Notes: a model not told the origin generated them from the letters alone. Counted from the first letter of the stretch, positions 38,466-50,259 are shown. The stretch is 64,000 nt of DNA from Epiperipatus broadwayi (GCA_028023455.1 JAQFVV010006215.1:2304580-2368579); one strand, 5' to 3'. Numbers and translations: made by a program.

Positions 38466-38522
38466 CTAATAACAACTCGCATAAGCATAAAAAAAGTGAT
38501 CATGTAATGTTTTGGTGGTTTA

Positions 38523-39404
38523 GATTCTTATATTATCATATTAAGCAGTCACAAAACAATAACAGATATCAATAGCTTCTAAATTTAAAATAAAATGCTG
38601 TGTTTAGATTAAATGTCGAATTAAAAATTATTAAAAATGATTCACGTTGCCTGACAATCAAAAATGCAATAACATTCATGAAGTTACCATTGGAATTTGT
38701 GCTAAGAAACAGTAATTATTTAAAAGCAAAAAAAGAGCTACATTTAAAATTATGGTAGTTTTCGGTTACGCATACTGTGGCTACTAGGGAACATAGAGCA
38801 AAATAAATTTTAAGTACCGAACAAAAAAGATGACAAAGTTAAAAAACAAAAACTTTTCTCCAATTTTAAAACATTAAAAGGTTAAAAGATAATTAAAAAA
38901 CCAGCTGCTTTTAATTTATAAAAGTGAAAATCTTGAAAAATACTGTTGAATATTCATTAACAGTTATTTTAAAATATAAAAAGTTTTTTTTGCCTAACTA
39001 AAGAAATTTAAGTGATTTTAAATTTAAAAATAAATTGCGAATGGATGAGGAAAATAAAGTAAATGAATCAATGTGAAAAAGAGGGGAAATGTTGACTTTA
39101 TATTTTTAAATTCATAACTTAGTTATTATTATTTTTCATATAAAAAATAGAATTTTCTGCCTATTTAATTTATATCTCTATTTACGTTTTTAAATAAATA
39201 TGCTTAATGTATACTACCATGTTAATATTCATAAAATGATTGTGTATTTTACGTCTATATATAAAAGTAAATACCGTAGTTTACAAATTCAATCTTTGTG
39301 CCATTTTCAGTAACTAATCAAACTTGAAAAGTGAGGATCCCTGTATTAAACAATAGTGTAATTCAATGATTATATTGGAATCTTTATCTTATTACAATAC
39401 TATA
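38523..39404. other. AT-rich intronic stretch
   Basis: No gene or repeat was recognised between the LINE-split foldback element and copy B of the 2.1 kb element. Confidence 0.4.
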
Positions 39405-41498
39405 TAGTAACGGTATATGCCGTTACATTAATTTAAAATTAGAATAAAAATTTTTGTTAGGTTCGTAAATAAAAACTAAAAGCTAAAAAAATTAAAGAGC
39501 TGTTAAACGTGTATAAGTATATATATATATATATTCACACAGATGCAAAACTTTAAAAATTATTTTCTTTTTAAAAAAAAAAAAATTTGAACGTACTTTT
39601 TTATATTTTTGTAAATGGAAATTATTGTTTTATAAATTAATCGAAAAGCAAGCTAGCCCTTGGGGCTCTTATACAAAAAAGTCAGATAAAATATAGATAA
39701 GAGAACAAAAATAAATGAGATGTCCAATAGAAGCAGCAATGAAGGCCTAGACCATAATGAAAATTTGGAACAGGAAACCATTGTTCAGTGAATCCGGATG
39801 ATCGGTATAAAAGAAAAAATATTGAAATTAAGTATAGTTCCAGCTTGATTTCGTGAGAAGGGTGATAAGAGACACTTGTCGCTCTCTCTCACTTATTTCA
39901 AATAAAATGACTGTAATATCAGGATTAAACCAGCTAAGGCCTCCTCCAGAACAACAGACCAGATTTCAAATAGAGACATCATGGGAATTGGCACCAGGAA
40001 CCCGGATTCTTCTACTGTAAGACATGAACTATAAAATTTAAAAATAATTAAGGACTTTTGTTAAGATTTGACAAGTTTTCAATATTCAGCTAACTTACAT
40101 TTTAAAAAGAACTTTTATCTGACTTTCAAGTTTCAAATTGGTTATTAATGTTTAATTTTATACATTTGAGTTTGCTAAAAATCATTTCCATTTTTTTTTG
40201 TTATTAATATTTATTGTATAAATCATTTAAATGCATTAAATTTAAGTTGGGTATAGATGCTTGCATGGATTTGTTATCGGTTAATTATGTTTTTGTTTTC
40301 ATATTTGATTAAAATATATAGACATTCGGTAAATAATGATACCTTACAGTGAGTATCTAAAATGTATTTATTCGGATGTCTTTTAAGTTATTGGTGTCTA
40401 TGTGGCATCTTATGATGAATGCCATTGGGTTTCTTGTAAATTTCCCTCTGCAATTCCATCAATGACTTTATATTTTGATCATTTATGTTTCTTTTGAAAT
40501 GTTTTTAGCCGTGTAATCTATGTAGCCAATCTATACTCAACATTATAAAACAAACTTTTATAAAATCCATCTGTGCAAAATTATATAAATGTTAAATTTA
40601 AGTCAGGCGTGAATGGCTATATAGATTTGTAATGTTATATTAATTAAGGGAGGGTTAATCTTGGGTTATTTGTTTTGTAGTTAAATTGGATCAATGGATT
40701 TGGATATATTGGTGTAAATAGTAGATGTAGTATGAGTTTCGCTATGTGCAGGATCGCATTATATGCTGCACACCCCCTTTTTGCCTATGGAAGGGGATAG
40801 TAAGACGGAAAACGCAGTTCCTTCCTATGGAGTTTTTTTTATTGTTCTTCTTGCCAGACAGATGTCACATTCCTGTATTGTGTGAGAAACAATTACTTCT
40901 CTTAACCCTGCTGTTCAGATGTACATTCCTGACAGTATGGTATTTTGTGCTGTCGTATTCGTGCTACATTGTATACATCGATATATCAGATGGATTGACA
41001 TTTGTTTGGCTGCGAACTTTTGGCCTAAGGTTAAATCAGGGATAGAATTATTTCTTTTCAAATGCAATCTATATAGTTTATTCATACTCGACACTCTTAA
41101 AAAAAATATTATTAAATTCATTTGTACGAATGGTTTAAAATTTTAAAATAATAATTTAAAAGAAGCTAATATTAAAATCTAAAATAATAAATGTTATTCC
41201 TCAAATTTTAAATGATTATATATGTGCATAAATAAATGTTGTTTGTGTGTTAATTACTGGCAGCGGCTTTTTTTTTTTATATTTAAGATACAAATTAAAC
41301 AAAGTTATATATTATTATCTCTGCGTCTCCACTGAGCTAGTGACTGGGGATAACGGTCTTAATAAATAAAAGTTGGATCTTTAACAGCATGTATCTGCTA
41401 CTCTATAAATTTTCTAGGTTTAAGTAGTCTAATGGCGCTCTGTAGTGTGGATACAGTAAGACCGGATCTTCCCTTCCTTTTCGGACCGTTATAATATA
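39405..41498. mobile_element. 2.1 kb element, copy B (inverted to copy A)
   Basis: Reverse-complement relative of 23328-25453, with many substitutions and small indels. The ends carry TAGTAACGGTATAT and GACCGTTATAATATAG. Frames inside (such as 40746-41045) do not resemble known transposases and are not conserved as open frames in copy A. It lies in the long PRXL2A intron. Confidence 0.75.
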
Positions 41499-41820
41499 GA
41501 TAGCTCTATAAAGCATTCTTGGTTAGGACACTCACAATAACAAATTGTTTTCTTTAATTCGCAAGTGATTTAAAAAATACAGTAGCATCTCTCATTAATG
41601 GCTGTATGCTTAAGAATAAGTTATTGCAATGATGCTACTATTAAATTATAAGTATATGGATTTTTCAGCAAACAAATTACACCAAGGGTCTTTTTTTTTA
41701 TCAACAACGGGGAATCAACCACATTCTACATGATTGTGAAGCCCTTGCTAAAAATGTGAAACATTTTGTTACTAAATAGAATTAGATAAATGCTTGGCTT
41801 GAGTTAATATTTTGAAACTT

Positions 41821-42030
41821 ATGTCCTAGCTCCTCGCTGATGAGAGCCATAGCTCGAAACCGGTCTGGGGATGGGGACCATCATAGATAAATGCTTCATG
41901 TATTTTCTCTTGTAGCATTTATCATAAAAAATAAAATAATTAAGCTTGTTTAGAGCTAGTAGCAGGCTCTTTATATATTACATATTGGTAATACAAGCTA
42001 TATAGGTCATGTGATATATGACTGATTTTT
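41821..42030 (+). mobile_element. Family 2 retrozyme-like element, single arm with full hammerhead
   Basis: Contains the hammerhead at 41823-41878, then AAGCTTGTTTAGAGCTAGT, GGTAATACAAGC and the family 2 tail (TAGGTCATGTGATATATGAC, TGATTTTT). There is no second inverted arm. The segment at 41882-41940 has its own short hairpin (ATAAATGC against GCATTTAT). It is the only family 2 copy here that keeps the CTGATGA half of the ribozyme. No clear TSD. Confidence 0.75.
41823..41878 (+). ncRNA. Hammerhead ribozyme, canonical
   Basis: In order: GTCC (outer stem I), TAGCT loop, CCTCG (inner stem I), CTGATGA, stem II GAGC/GCTC with CATA loop, GAAAC, palindromic stem III ACCGGT, C, TGGGG (inner stem I), AT or ATG, GGAC (outer stem I). 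Stem II is a perfect 4-bp helix directly joined to the core, and both parts of stem I pair. Cleavage is expected after GTC (C at about 41865). It is antisense to the PRXL2A transcript. This is the best-formed copy in the window. Confidence 0.88.
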
Positions 42031-42721
42031 AATAAATTTCAATAATGTAATTTCTACCATTATGTGAATATTTCACTCATGAGTATTAAAACAACAACAA
42101 CAGTGCATTACTACTAGTATACATATTAAATGTATAAGTGTTGCAATCATGAAACAATGACAGAAGACAGTGCTTAGCCTTAACACACATATATACTTAT
42201 ATTTACAGGCAAATAAGTATAATATCCAAATTAAAGCATTAACATTTTTGCTATTCTAACTATTAATCAAACAATTTGTTAATTCCCATTTACCTTTTCA
42301 GAAATTAGAAACCACAATAACTTTTAAAAGAATTTTAGCCTAACTACTGGCTAAACAGAAAGTCCAATAATGTTTTAAATTGTATACTCATCTAATTGTA
42401 AACGCTAGTTATTGCACAAAGTATCTGAAAATAAATATCTTTAATTCATAGATGATGAAGAATATAGTGTATTTTCATCACTTAAAGTAAAACATTTACA
42501 ACTTTTCTTTTGATTACAAGCATTAAGTGTAGATGCCATTTAATTGATATAAAAATATTATGTATATGATTATATAACATTGTAAACTTTGGAAAAGTTC
42601 TAGATATGCAAAATATACCAATGCTTTGGTCAGATAAATACCAAAGATGTTCTGAAAAGAAAATGTTACATTGTTCTTAATCTCAGATGTTAAACACATA
42701 GTGGCTAAAAAATTGTCAATA
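42031..42721. other. AT-rich intronic stretch
   Basis: Nothing recognised between the family 2 element and the hAT element. Confidence 0.4.
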
Positions 42722-42729
42722 CTTTAAGG

Positions 42730-43180
42730 CAGGGTGGGCAAATAGTGGCCTGAGGACCACATGCAGCCTGCCAAGACAATCAGAAAAATCCACCTTGAAC
42801 TGAGATTTCCTTCCCGTGTGCGACCGAAGATTTGTCTCATATTTTCCACTAGGATGGCCATGTCAATACACATGCACAGTGTATATATGATGTGCAGTGC
42901 TTTTCCAGTTGATCTGGTTAATTTCAATTTTGTTTTTGTATTAGCAAATATGTACACGTCCAACTTCAGTGAAACCATGAACCCTTCGAAAAAATGTAAA
43001 ATCGGTGATGAATGTTATGTGTTTAATGAAGAATGGACAAACAAATATTTCTTTGGTAATACACAGAATAAAAAAGTGTGTTTTAAGTGTCATGAAAAAA
43101 AGATGCGGCCCTCCGCCAACCTTCGTTTACACAAAGTGCCCCCGATATGGCCCCCAAGCCAAAACAATTGCCCACCCCTG
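42730..43180 (+). mobile_element. Non-autonomous hAT transposon with 8-bp TSD
   Basis: Terminal inverted repeats are CAGGGTGGGCAAATAGTGGC and, at the other end, the complement of CAGGGGTGGGCAATTG. CTTTAAGG flanks both sides (42722-42729 and 43181-43188). CAGGGGTGGGCAA ends with 8-bp duplications define the Charlie-like branch of hAT. At 451 bp it keeps only the first part of a transposase gene and cannot move without help. Confidence 0.93.
42977..43180 (+). pseudogene. hAT transposase N-terminal remnant
   Basis: From ATG at 42977 the frame reads MNPSKKCKIGDECYVFNEEW, then TNKYFF and VCFKCHEK. A KRK-IDDE-YRVFNEEWTNKYFF start followed by a Cys-x2-Cys of a BED-like finger is how many Charlie/ZBED-related hAT transposases begin. 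After LRLHKVPP the frame runs into the terminal repeat, so the catalytic DDE domain is deleted. Confidence 0.85.
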
Positions 43181-43188
43181 CTTTAAGG

Positions 43189-43966
43189 GTACATAATTTA
43201 AAAAAAGTACCAATATAATAAATCATTATATGATTAGCATGATTGCAGTGAGAATCACATGTGATGTAATACCATACAACATATTATTGGCTAAAACAGT
43301 TTACGAAAAAATTGAATACTTTTCTATTAAAAGTAATATCACATTTCAATATGATAGCTACAATTTTAAAATATTTTCTTAATTAGTCAAATATTCTATA
43401 CCAGACACTTATTTTTTAATGTTATAAATTTTGAAAACTATTTCAATAGACATTAAATGAAAGTACTGCACTGTCCTTTTCTTTCAATTAATAATTTGCT
43501 CTATAATTGAAAAATTTTCTACACTAGATTTTTTGATAATTCTTTTTATTTTTATACATTATTTCCCCCCCCCCCTTTTTTTTTTTACCTTAAATTATAT
43601 ATATATTAAAAAAAATATAGAGGTGAAACAGGAATCAATATTCATTTCTCAAATTATACATATATTATACACAATGACCGACATCTTCAGAAAATCATTA
43701 ATGAAATATGTATAGCTAGGGGGCTCCACTTCCTATACCTTCAGAGCAAATTTACTGTTAAATAAATAATTATTAACATTTTTTTTAGTACAGATGTTGT
43801 GTTTCTGCTTAGTCTAAAATCATATATATTATAATCTAATAGAAGAGTTTCCAAAAGGGTTCTTAAAAAAGTATGGTTTGTCTATGAAGAGAAATAATAT
43901 TTTCCCCATATTAAAAAAGTCCATAACTATTTCTTAAAATGTAACTTTTTTTTCTTTAATATATAT
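43189..43966. other. AT-rich intronic stretch
   Basis: Contains a run of 11 C followed by T-runs at about 43565-43586. No gene recognised. Confidence 0.45.
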
Positions 43967-46786
43967 TGAAGCAGATGGATCTGTAGGCCAGATCCATGCT
44001 TCATGTTTCTAGATTACTAGACAAGGATCAAACCTGATCTACGCATGTTATGATGTTTGTAAAACTTTCCGTCTGCCATTTTATCTACATTTAAATTTTA
44101 GGCCAGTAAATAAGTTATTAAAGTATAAATTTTCTATTAAAATGTTTTACTATAAATATTAGAGGGGCCCAGTTAGATATATATGCAAATACATATATAT
44201 ATAGAATTACAGACGGAAACTTTTATAAAAATCAATATATAAATTTTTAATATGATTATTTTTTAAATATTTTAGAGATTTGCTTTCACAATAAACCCAC
44301 TAACATTCCTTAGCATCAAACAAAAGAAAATCCATTAACAAAATAGTAATGGATTTTCTATTTAAAATATAAATTCTGCAAATCTACATTTAATTAAAAA
44401 TAGATTTGAAACAATTAAATCATTGGGTTTATTGGAAAGTTGATCTCAAGAATACAATACCAATATACTTTAGGTATTCTAGCATTGTCACTTAGCCTGG
44501 AGCATATGAAAAAGGGAATTTCCCGAAAACAGTTAAAAAAAAGTATAAATAGCCAAAGAGAACAATAGAAGCCAGTCGAGTCCCAGATTTTGTCAGCAAT
44601 GTCTGGAAAATCTATGCCAGTCATATTTTTAATAATGATAAAATGTTAGTATAGTAGCAGAATAGACAGCGTCCACCTTGCCCATCTCCCATGTCCTGAA
44701 CATGACCATCAAACTACCATAAGTTGCAGAAACCTCGTAAAAATGAACTGCTGAACCGTTAAACTCTTTTATTCAATTCATAGCTAACTATGCCTCTGTG
44801 GAAATTCAGTTTTCATCATGGGATTCCAATTTCCACTTGGACTCATAATAAATTAGGTAATATGTTTCCAATTTGTTATTTCTAACCACCTAATTTATTC
44901 TAAACTCCAGTAACCCAATAATGTAAATCCTGCTAATTGTAATGTCTTCTAAAATGTCATCCCCATAACGTAATTCAAATGTAATTTAAAATATTTAATT
45001 TAATAGTCTGTAAACTGCACTTGCTATTACTTAAAAATCTAATGTCTTTGCTCTCCTTCTATCTGTCTAAAAATTATGCCTCTTAATGCTAAACTTCCTT
45101 CTAATGTGGTTTAAAAAATATTGTTATTAATTACTTATATGAAATGAATATATGCCAATTTTGTTCCATCTTAACAAAAGCTTATCTGAATAAATATTTG
45201 CTGCCTATTTCCCGACCAATGTTTGTCAGTAAATAAAAATGAATAATTCTCTAGCTCTGAAAGATTAATACTTGGAGCAACCTTTATTTTGTTGAGCTGA
45301 AACCATTTTATATTATTATGTCTTTTTTATATATTTATATGTACACGGTTTAGTTGTAGGAGATGTGAGATTCAAGTATGAGAGTTTATTTAATTAAATT
45401 ATTTCATTTTTAAAGAGTGAAAGGGATGGGGATTTAGAAAATTAGATTCGTGTTAAATAATAAGAGAGAAATAGAATGTCATTTGAAATGTTAGTGGGAT
45501 TTTGTGTTGAAGGAAGATATGTGTCGCTCCTTACAAAAATTCATAATAATAATTAATGTTTATTTTATTCTTGTTTCTGGTCTTGATCAATCCATATGAA
45601 TTTATGTAATCTTTATAACTCAGCACAATTATATATTTAAATGCTAAAATATATTCTCCAGTACTTGTAGTTTGCCTTGCTGGAATTTGGCTTGATTACT
45701 TGTCTTTTGTTCTTTCTGATCGCTAGATCAAACCTAGACCATGTGATAATTTCACTGGCCATAATTTTCTTATCAGGATATGAAAGCCAAAATGAAGACC
45801 CGGGGTAAGCGGAGCTTAGCTAGCCTTGGCGATTCTCATTCTTTCACCTGAAATATTTTAGGTTTGCCAATGGCGCAGACTATTCTTTTTTTATTTCTTG
45901 GCGTCACGGGAACGAGGCAGGTAAATTAAGTCTATGCTAATAATGTAATATCGAATGCTTGGATTTGTTAACTTTCCTTTGTCTGAGCACATTATGGCGG
46001 ATTGACCATGATCTGACTGATTTATGTATTTTAAATCTTGAAATATTTAATTGCGAATATCGCGATCCATTTATATTTTAAATGTGTCACTCTCTCCGAC
46101 ACTAATCCCTATAGTTTGAGTTAATCATTTCTCTTTTAAAATAAAATCAATCAGAATAAAATTATGTTTATCATAGCTCTTTAAAAATAACTATTCCTAT
46201 ATCTCAGACTTGAGTGGGTGTCTCCCACAAATCGATAATCGTTTACATTTGTTATATTGGCATATAAACTATACCGCTCTCTCTTGCCAGAGGCATAATA
46301 AACGACAGAATAGAAACTTGTATTAAATAATTTTAAGAAATCAAATCAGAGACATTAGATAAGTTATAAAAATGCTTTATTAAATATATCTGTGAATTTA
46401 AGCTATCTGTGGTTCGTCTCTATTCCTTCATTCTAAAATTAGTATTTTTAATTAATTATTGTGCTGCTATCTGATGACTGAAGGTCACACACATACCATT
46501 TTATATTTAAATAAATAGATAGTCTAATTAAAGTTAATAATTAGAGTTAGACATACGAATTAGTTGAGATACATGCTCTACCATTGATGCTAATGGGTCG
46601 GATTGTGGAAAAGATTAATTGCTTGCCTCGAAAATGTTGTTAATTAGTGTGCAGATTTAGAGAGTGGGTAAACAGGGCAGAATCCATAAGTATTCTTTAT
46701 CTTTGATCTCACGTATGGTTGGATTCAAGGTACTTTTACCTAGGCTGTGAATCGTGTTGAGTTAACATACAGTTTTGACAGGTACA
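43967..46786 (+). repeat. Candidate long solo LTR, copy 1
   Basis: Starts TGAAGCAGATGGATCTG, which folds as a hairpin with CAGATCCATGCTTCA (43967-44003), and ends GACAGGTACA. ATAT precedes and follows it. The copy at 59210-61276 begins with the same hairpin, has a TATAAAT box at a similar distance (577 against 609 bp), and ends with related sequence (GGGCAGA...AGTATTCTT, then GAGGTACTTTTGCCTAG-like). TG/CA ends, a short duplication and a TATA box fit an LTR, but no internal genes or primer site are present. Alternatively it is a non-autonomous DNA element. Confidence 0.45.
44544..44550 (+). promoter_or_regulatory. TATA box in the candidate LTR
   Basis: TATAAAT followed by AGCC, in the same relative place as TATAAAT at 59819-59825 in the second copy. 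Confidence 0.4.
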
Positions 46787-47138
46787 ATATTTAAATGCAC
46801 TAGAATAAGTTTATTGTTAAATAAATAATTATTAATACTTTTTCAGAATACTGTATTTTTTTTATTATAGATACTCTTTTCTACCAGATTTTTAACAACA
46901 GTTTGTTCTTTTTTATAAGGGTGGCCATTTTAGTTGCTTAGTAACAATTTACATCTGGAATTTTTAGCAAAATATTTTATTTGGTACTACTTCCACTTCA
47001 CTTATCACTACATATATATATAAAATAATTATATTTATTTTATTTAATAGAGGCTGATTATTTTGCAGTTGCTGTTGTTAGATTAAACTGTGTAAACAAG
47101 GACTAAGACTAGAATGGTAATTCTATTTAACTAAAATG
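46787..47138. other. AT-rich intronic spacer
   Basis: Nothing recognised apart from an AT microsatellite near 47011-47020. Confidence 0.4.
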
Positions 47139-47270
47139 ATAAAAAATCAAGTCAGATGTCACATGACTTAATTTTATTAAAGCTTGTATTTACAAGTGTT
47201 ATATACAGAGCTTGCAAAATAAGCTCTTAACAAACTTTGAGAATATCCTCAACCCCAGACCGGTTTCTGC
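47139..47270 (-). mobile_element. Family 2 retrozyme-like element, single arm
   Basis: On the minus strand it begins CAGAAACCGGTCTGGGGTTG, runs through AAGAGCTTATTTTGCAAGC and TATATAACA, and ends with the family tail (AAGTCATGTGACATCTGACT, TGATTTTTT). The CTGATGA half of the hammerhead is missing, as in the 2.9 and 52.9 kb copies. No second arm or clear TSD. Confidence 0.7.
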
Positions 47271-47276
47271 TTCTCA

Positions 47277-47944
47277 CTATGAATATGATTAACTATGTCT
47301 AATTATTTCAAATAATAGACATTTTGTAAAATGATCTTAGTTATATTTGTTAGGAAATATGGATATAATAAATTTGTAAGAAGAAATAAGCCATCTTTCA
47401 AAGTTGACAGATAAAAAAGACTTATAAAGTCGAGACATTATCTATCTCATCTGCGTAAAATATTATTTAGATGATTAGTTAAATAAGAATTGTTTGTGTA
47501 AAATGACGGTAGCATAAGAATTAGGGAAGAATCATGGTATATGATTTAGTTACAATATGACAATATTTACAGATAGATAGGATTGATAGAATTCATAGAA
47601 AGATAAAAATGGATGAATTTAAATCAATGAAAATGGGTAAAAATGAAGAAAAATAGACCAGCCAAGAGTTAACAAGTAGATTGATGTTTTTGGATATTAG
47701 GTAAATAATGTGAAAATTGCATTAGTTGACATAGTTTTTTTAAGTCTTATTATGAATGTATCTTTATATGAAGCTAAAATTAGCATGATTTTGCAAAAAA
47801 GAAAGGAAAAAAATATTGAAGACTTTAGATATATGAATCGTGAAGAGAATGTAGAAGGAAGAGAGGGCAAAAAATGTTGAAGTAGATTGTGAAAGTATTG
47901 AGAGTTAGAAAAATTATAAAAGTTGCTATTGAAGGATATAAAAA
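47277..47944. other. AT-rich intronic stretch
   Basis: Purine-rich, with short frames of no recognisable family. Confidence 0.4.
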
Positions 47945-47946
47945 AA

Positions 47947-48062
47947 AGGCGTTGTTAGCCGAGAGGTCAGTGCAGCCGCTTTGCAAGCAAACAGTTAGTT
48001 GCAGATGGTTGTTGCAGGTTCGCCTCCCGGCCAATGCTATGACATATGGAAAAAAAAAAAAA
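47947..48062 (+). mobile_element. tRNA-derived SINE, second copy
   Basis: Box A-like TTAGCCGAGAGGTCAGTG, box B-like GCAGGTTCGCCTCCC, then CCAATGCTATGACATATGG and an A-run. Same family as 4296-4402. It is the better preserved head and resembles a class II (Leu/Ser-type) tRNA. Confidence 0.78.
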
Positions 48063-48728
48063 TTACAAGTAAAAAAATGTTGATAATCTTAAAAAAATAG
48101 CAGTTATGAATGTTGAAAAATAGAATCCTGGGCAATAAGATAAGGAGAAGAATTAATAACGATAATGAAAGATCACCTTTTAAAGTTATTTGTGACTGAA
48201 TAAAAATATATATTGTTTATAAGTCATATGTGATTGCAAATTCTAATTTTAAGGCTTCTGGGTGAACAAGTTAATAGCTGTAGCATTGAATCAGGCCAAA
48301 AAAGGTTTATTAAATTTCTAAAAATAAACTTTTATGGGCAAGTTTTCTATAAAAGAGATGAAGCTTTTTAAACTTTATCCAATAACAGCAAAACTATGGC
48401 ATGGAAACAATTTTACTGACAAATTTTTCCTAAGTGCGCAACTATATAAACTTTAAAGATTGGTAATTAATTTTCTGCATCATAAACCTTGGGGACTAAC
48501 TGAGTTTCTAAACAATACTCATGTTAAATTAACCTTAAATATAGTAAAACAAATTTTAGAAAATAAAAAAAACAGTTATAGAAAAAAAAAATTGGAAATA
48601 CAATTTTAATCAAATGAAATTCATTTCCCAATTATGACAGTTATTTGCCTATCATATTTTTTTCCTTTAAAAAAACTTTTGCCTAAACTTTTTATCAACT
48701 TTGATAATTATAGAAAATAGTATTCTCT
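48063..48728. other. AT-rich intronic stretch
   Basis: Nothing recognised. Confidence 0.4.
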
Positions 48729-48737
48729 TCATTTTAA

Positions 48738-49251
48738 GAAAACAGGCAAGACTCTCCATACAGTAGTGCCACTCAGTGCCAACCAGAGTAATCAATGGAT
48801 GCAAGAAGGCTTGTGCATAAAATCCCTATCTAGTGCCTACTCATCCAATATCCCCAGACTAGTTTCTGGCTTGTGGCCTTCATCAGTGAGGAGCTTTGGT
48901 TCTGAGAGCACTGCACCTAGATCTTAGGATCTAATGCAACCCTCCAGCAGCCATCTTTTATCTCTACTTAACTACAAAAGTATGAGAATAAATTTGAAAA
49001 CCCAATATTTTCAATCTAAGCTCAATAGCTTATATAGTCATATGGGTCTGAACCCAGTTCAGTATCCATACATTTTGGTGTCTTTCGCTCTTTAAAAACC
49101 ATAGCCACCATTATCCTATTAAGCAGGATTGGTGTTAAACCACTAAACATCACACGATCATTATTTCTCATGCACTACTGTATGGAGAGTTTTGCCTATT
49201 TTAATAACAGTAATGTGCTAGCATAAGAAATAGTGATCATGTGATGTTTAG
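48738..49251 (+). mobile_element. Foldback retrozyme-like element, family 1, with 9-bp TSD
   Basis: TCATTTTAA flanks it (48729-48737 and 49252-49260). It starts GAAAACAGGC, the standard inner break point, runs as a minus-oriented full unit with a hammerhead, and flips near 49175 to the plus tail (CACTACTGTATGGAGAGTTT, ATAACAGTAATG, GATCATGTGATGTTTAG). Confidence 0.82.
48845..48899 (-). ncRNA. Hammerhead ribozyme in sense orientation in the PRXL2A intron
   Basis: Minus strand: CCAA, CCTCA, CTGATGA, GGC/GCC stem II with CACAA loop and a basal A-A mismatch, GAAAC, ACTAGT, C, TGGGG, TTGG. All core residues are intact. Because the host gene is also on the minus strand, this ribozyme would be present in its pre-mRNA, inside the 15.9 kb intron. 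Confidence 0.78.
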
Positions 49252-49260
49252 TCATTTTAA

Positions 49261-49994
49261 TAATAACTTTGTGAAATAATTTCTTCTATTTTTTGGTCTC
49301 CCCAACTAAATTGCTTAGTTTTCCATTCAACTAACACTTAATCTACTGGGGATCAATATTCAAAAATTACTTCTAACATATATTCAAAAACAATTGATTT
49401 TCTTTCTAAAACATATTTTTCCTTTCATAAAAAAGTGTCACTTATCAATATTAACATCCGTAAAATTATCCTATTGGCCTGCGATCAAACATACTAAATC
49501 ATTTATTAAAAAAGTTAATTTCTCCATATAAAGGAATGAAAATTGAAAAACACGCTTAATGCACTGCTTTTTGTTGCATTCCATTTCTATATGCAAGTTC
49601 TGATTAATATGCAATTAACTTCCAGGAAATTCTAGTTTTTTTTTAAAAGATCACACCTACAGGTATTCCATCCCTTACATATAACAAATTCATTTAGACA
49701 TAATAAACACTGCCAAGCACACTAAATACCCCGCTTTTATTTTCAAATAAAATCAAATATTGGAATGATGACATAGCAACTATATTCAGTAGATACTCAT
49801 AAATCATCTACCTCTCACCAATTATTTGATTATTAAAGTTATTAATTTGACTGGTTATATTTACTTCTCTAGAATAGTCCTTAATTATTTATATCTACAT
49901 ATATAAAATATTAACCTTGCCTAGAAACTAGTTAGGATCCTATCAAGCATAAAAATACAATTTCTATTTAAGTTCGTTCACAACACTAATCTGC
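49261..49994. other. AT-rich intronic stretch
   Basis: Nothing recognised. Confidence 0.4.
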
Positions 49995-50227
49995 AAAACT
50001 CTCCATACAGTAGTGTCACTCAGTGCCAACCAGAGTAATCAATGGATGCCAGAAGGCTTGTGCATAAAATTCCCACTTAGTGCCTACTCATGGGGATTTT
50101 ATGCACAAGCTTTCTGGTATCCATTGATTACTCTGGTTGGCACTACTGTATGGAGAGTTTTGCCTGTTTCAATAACAGATATGTGCTAGCATAAGAAATG
50201 GTGATCATGTGATGTTTAGTGGTTTAA
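49995..50227 (+). mobile_element. Compact foldback retrozyme-like element
   Basis: Arms GCAAAACTCTCCATACAGTA and CTACTGTATGGAGAGTTTTG are joined near 50090 with the ribozyme segment deleted. The right arm carries the complete tail (CTAGCATAAGAAATGG, GTGATCATGTGATGTTTAG, TGGTTT). Flanks AACACTAATCTG and AACGCTAATATG may be a decayed 12-bp TSD. Confidence 0.78.
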
Positions 50228-50259
50228 CGCTAATATGATCTTAAAACTACTTTGTATAG

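Larger units (their letters stand above)
36771..38522. mobile_element. Foldback retrozyme-like element split by a LINE fragment
   Basis: The left arm (about 36771-36990) has the family 1 order, including AGTGCCACC, GGATG, GTGCATAAAATCCCTA, a decayed hammerhead and CTCCAGCAGCC. The inverted arm restarts at GGAGATTTTATGCACA near 37013 and runs to TGGCAC at 37073. The rest of that arm's tail (TAATAACAACTC, CATAAGCATAA, GTGATCATGTAATG) appears only at 38465-38522. The LINE fragment at 37080-38465 fills the gap, so it arrived after the foldback. Confidence 0.72.
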
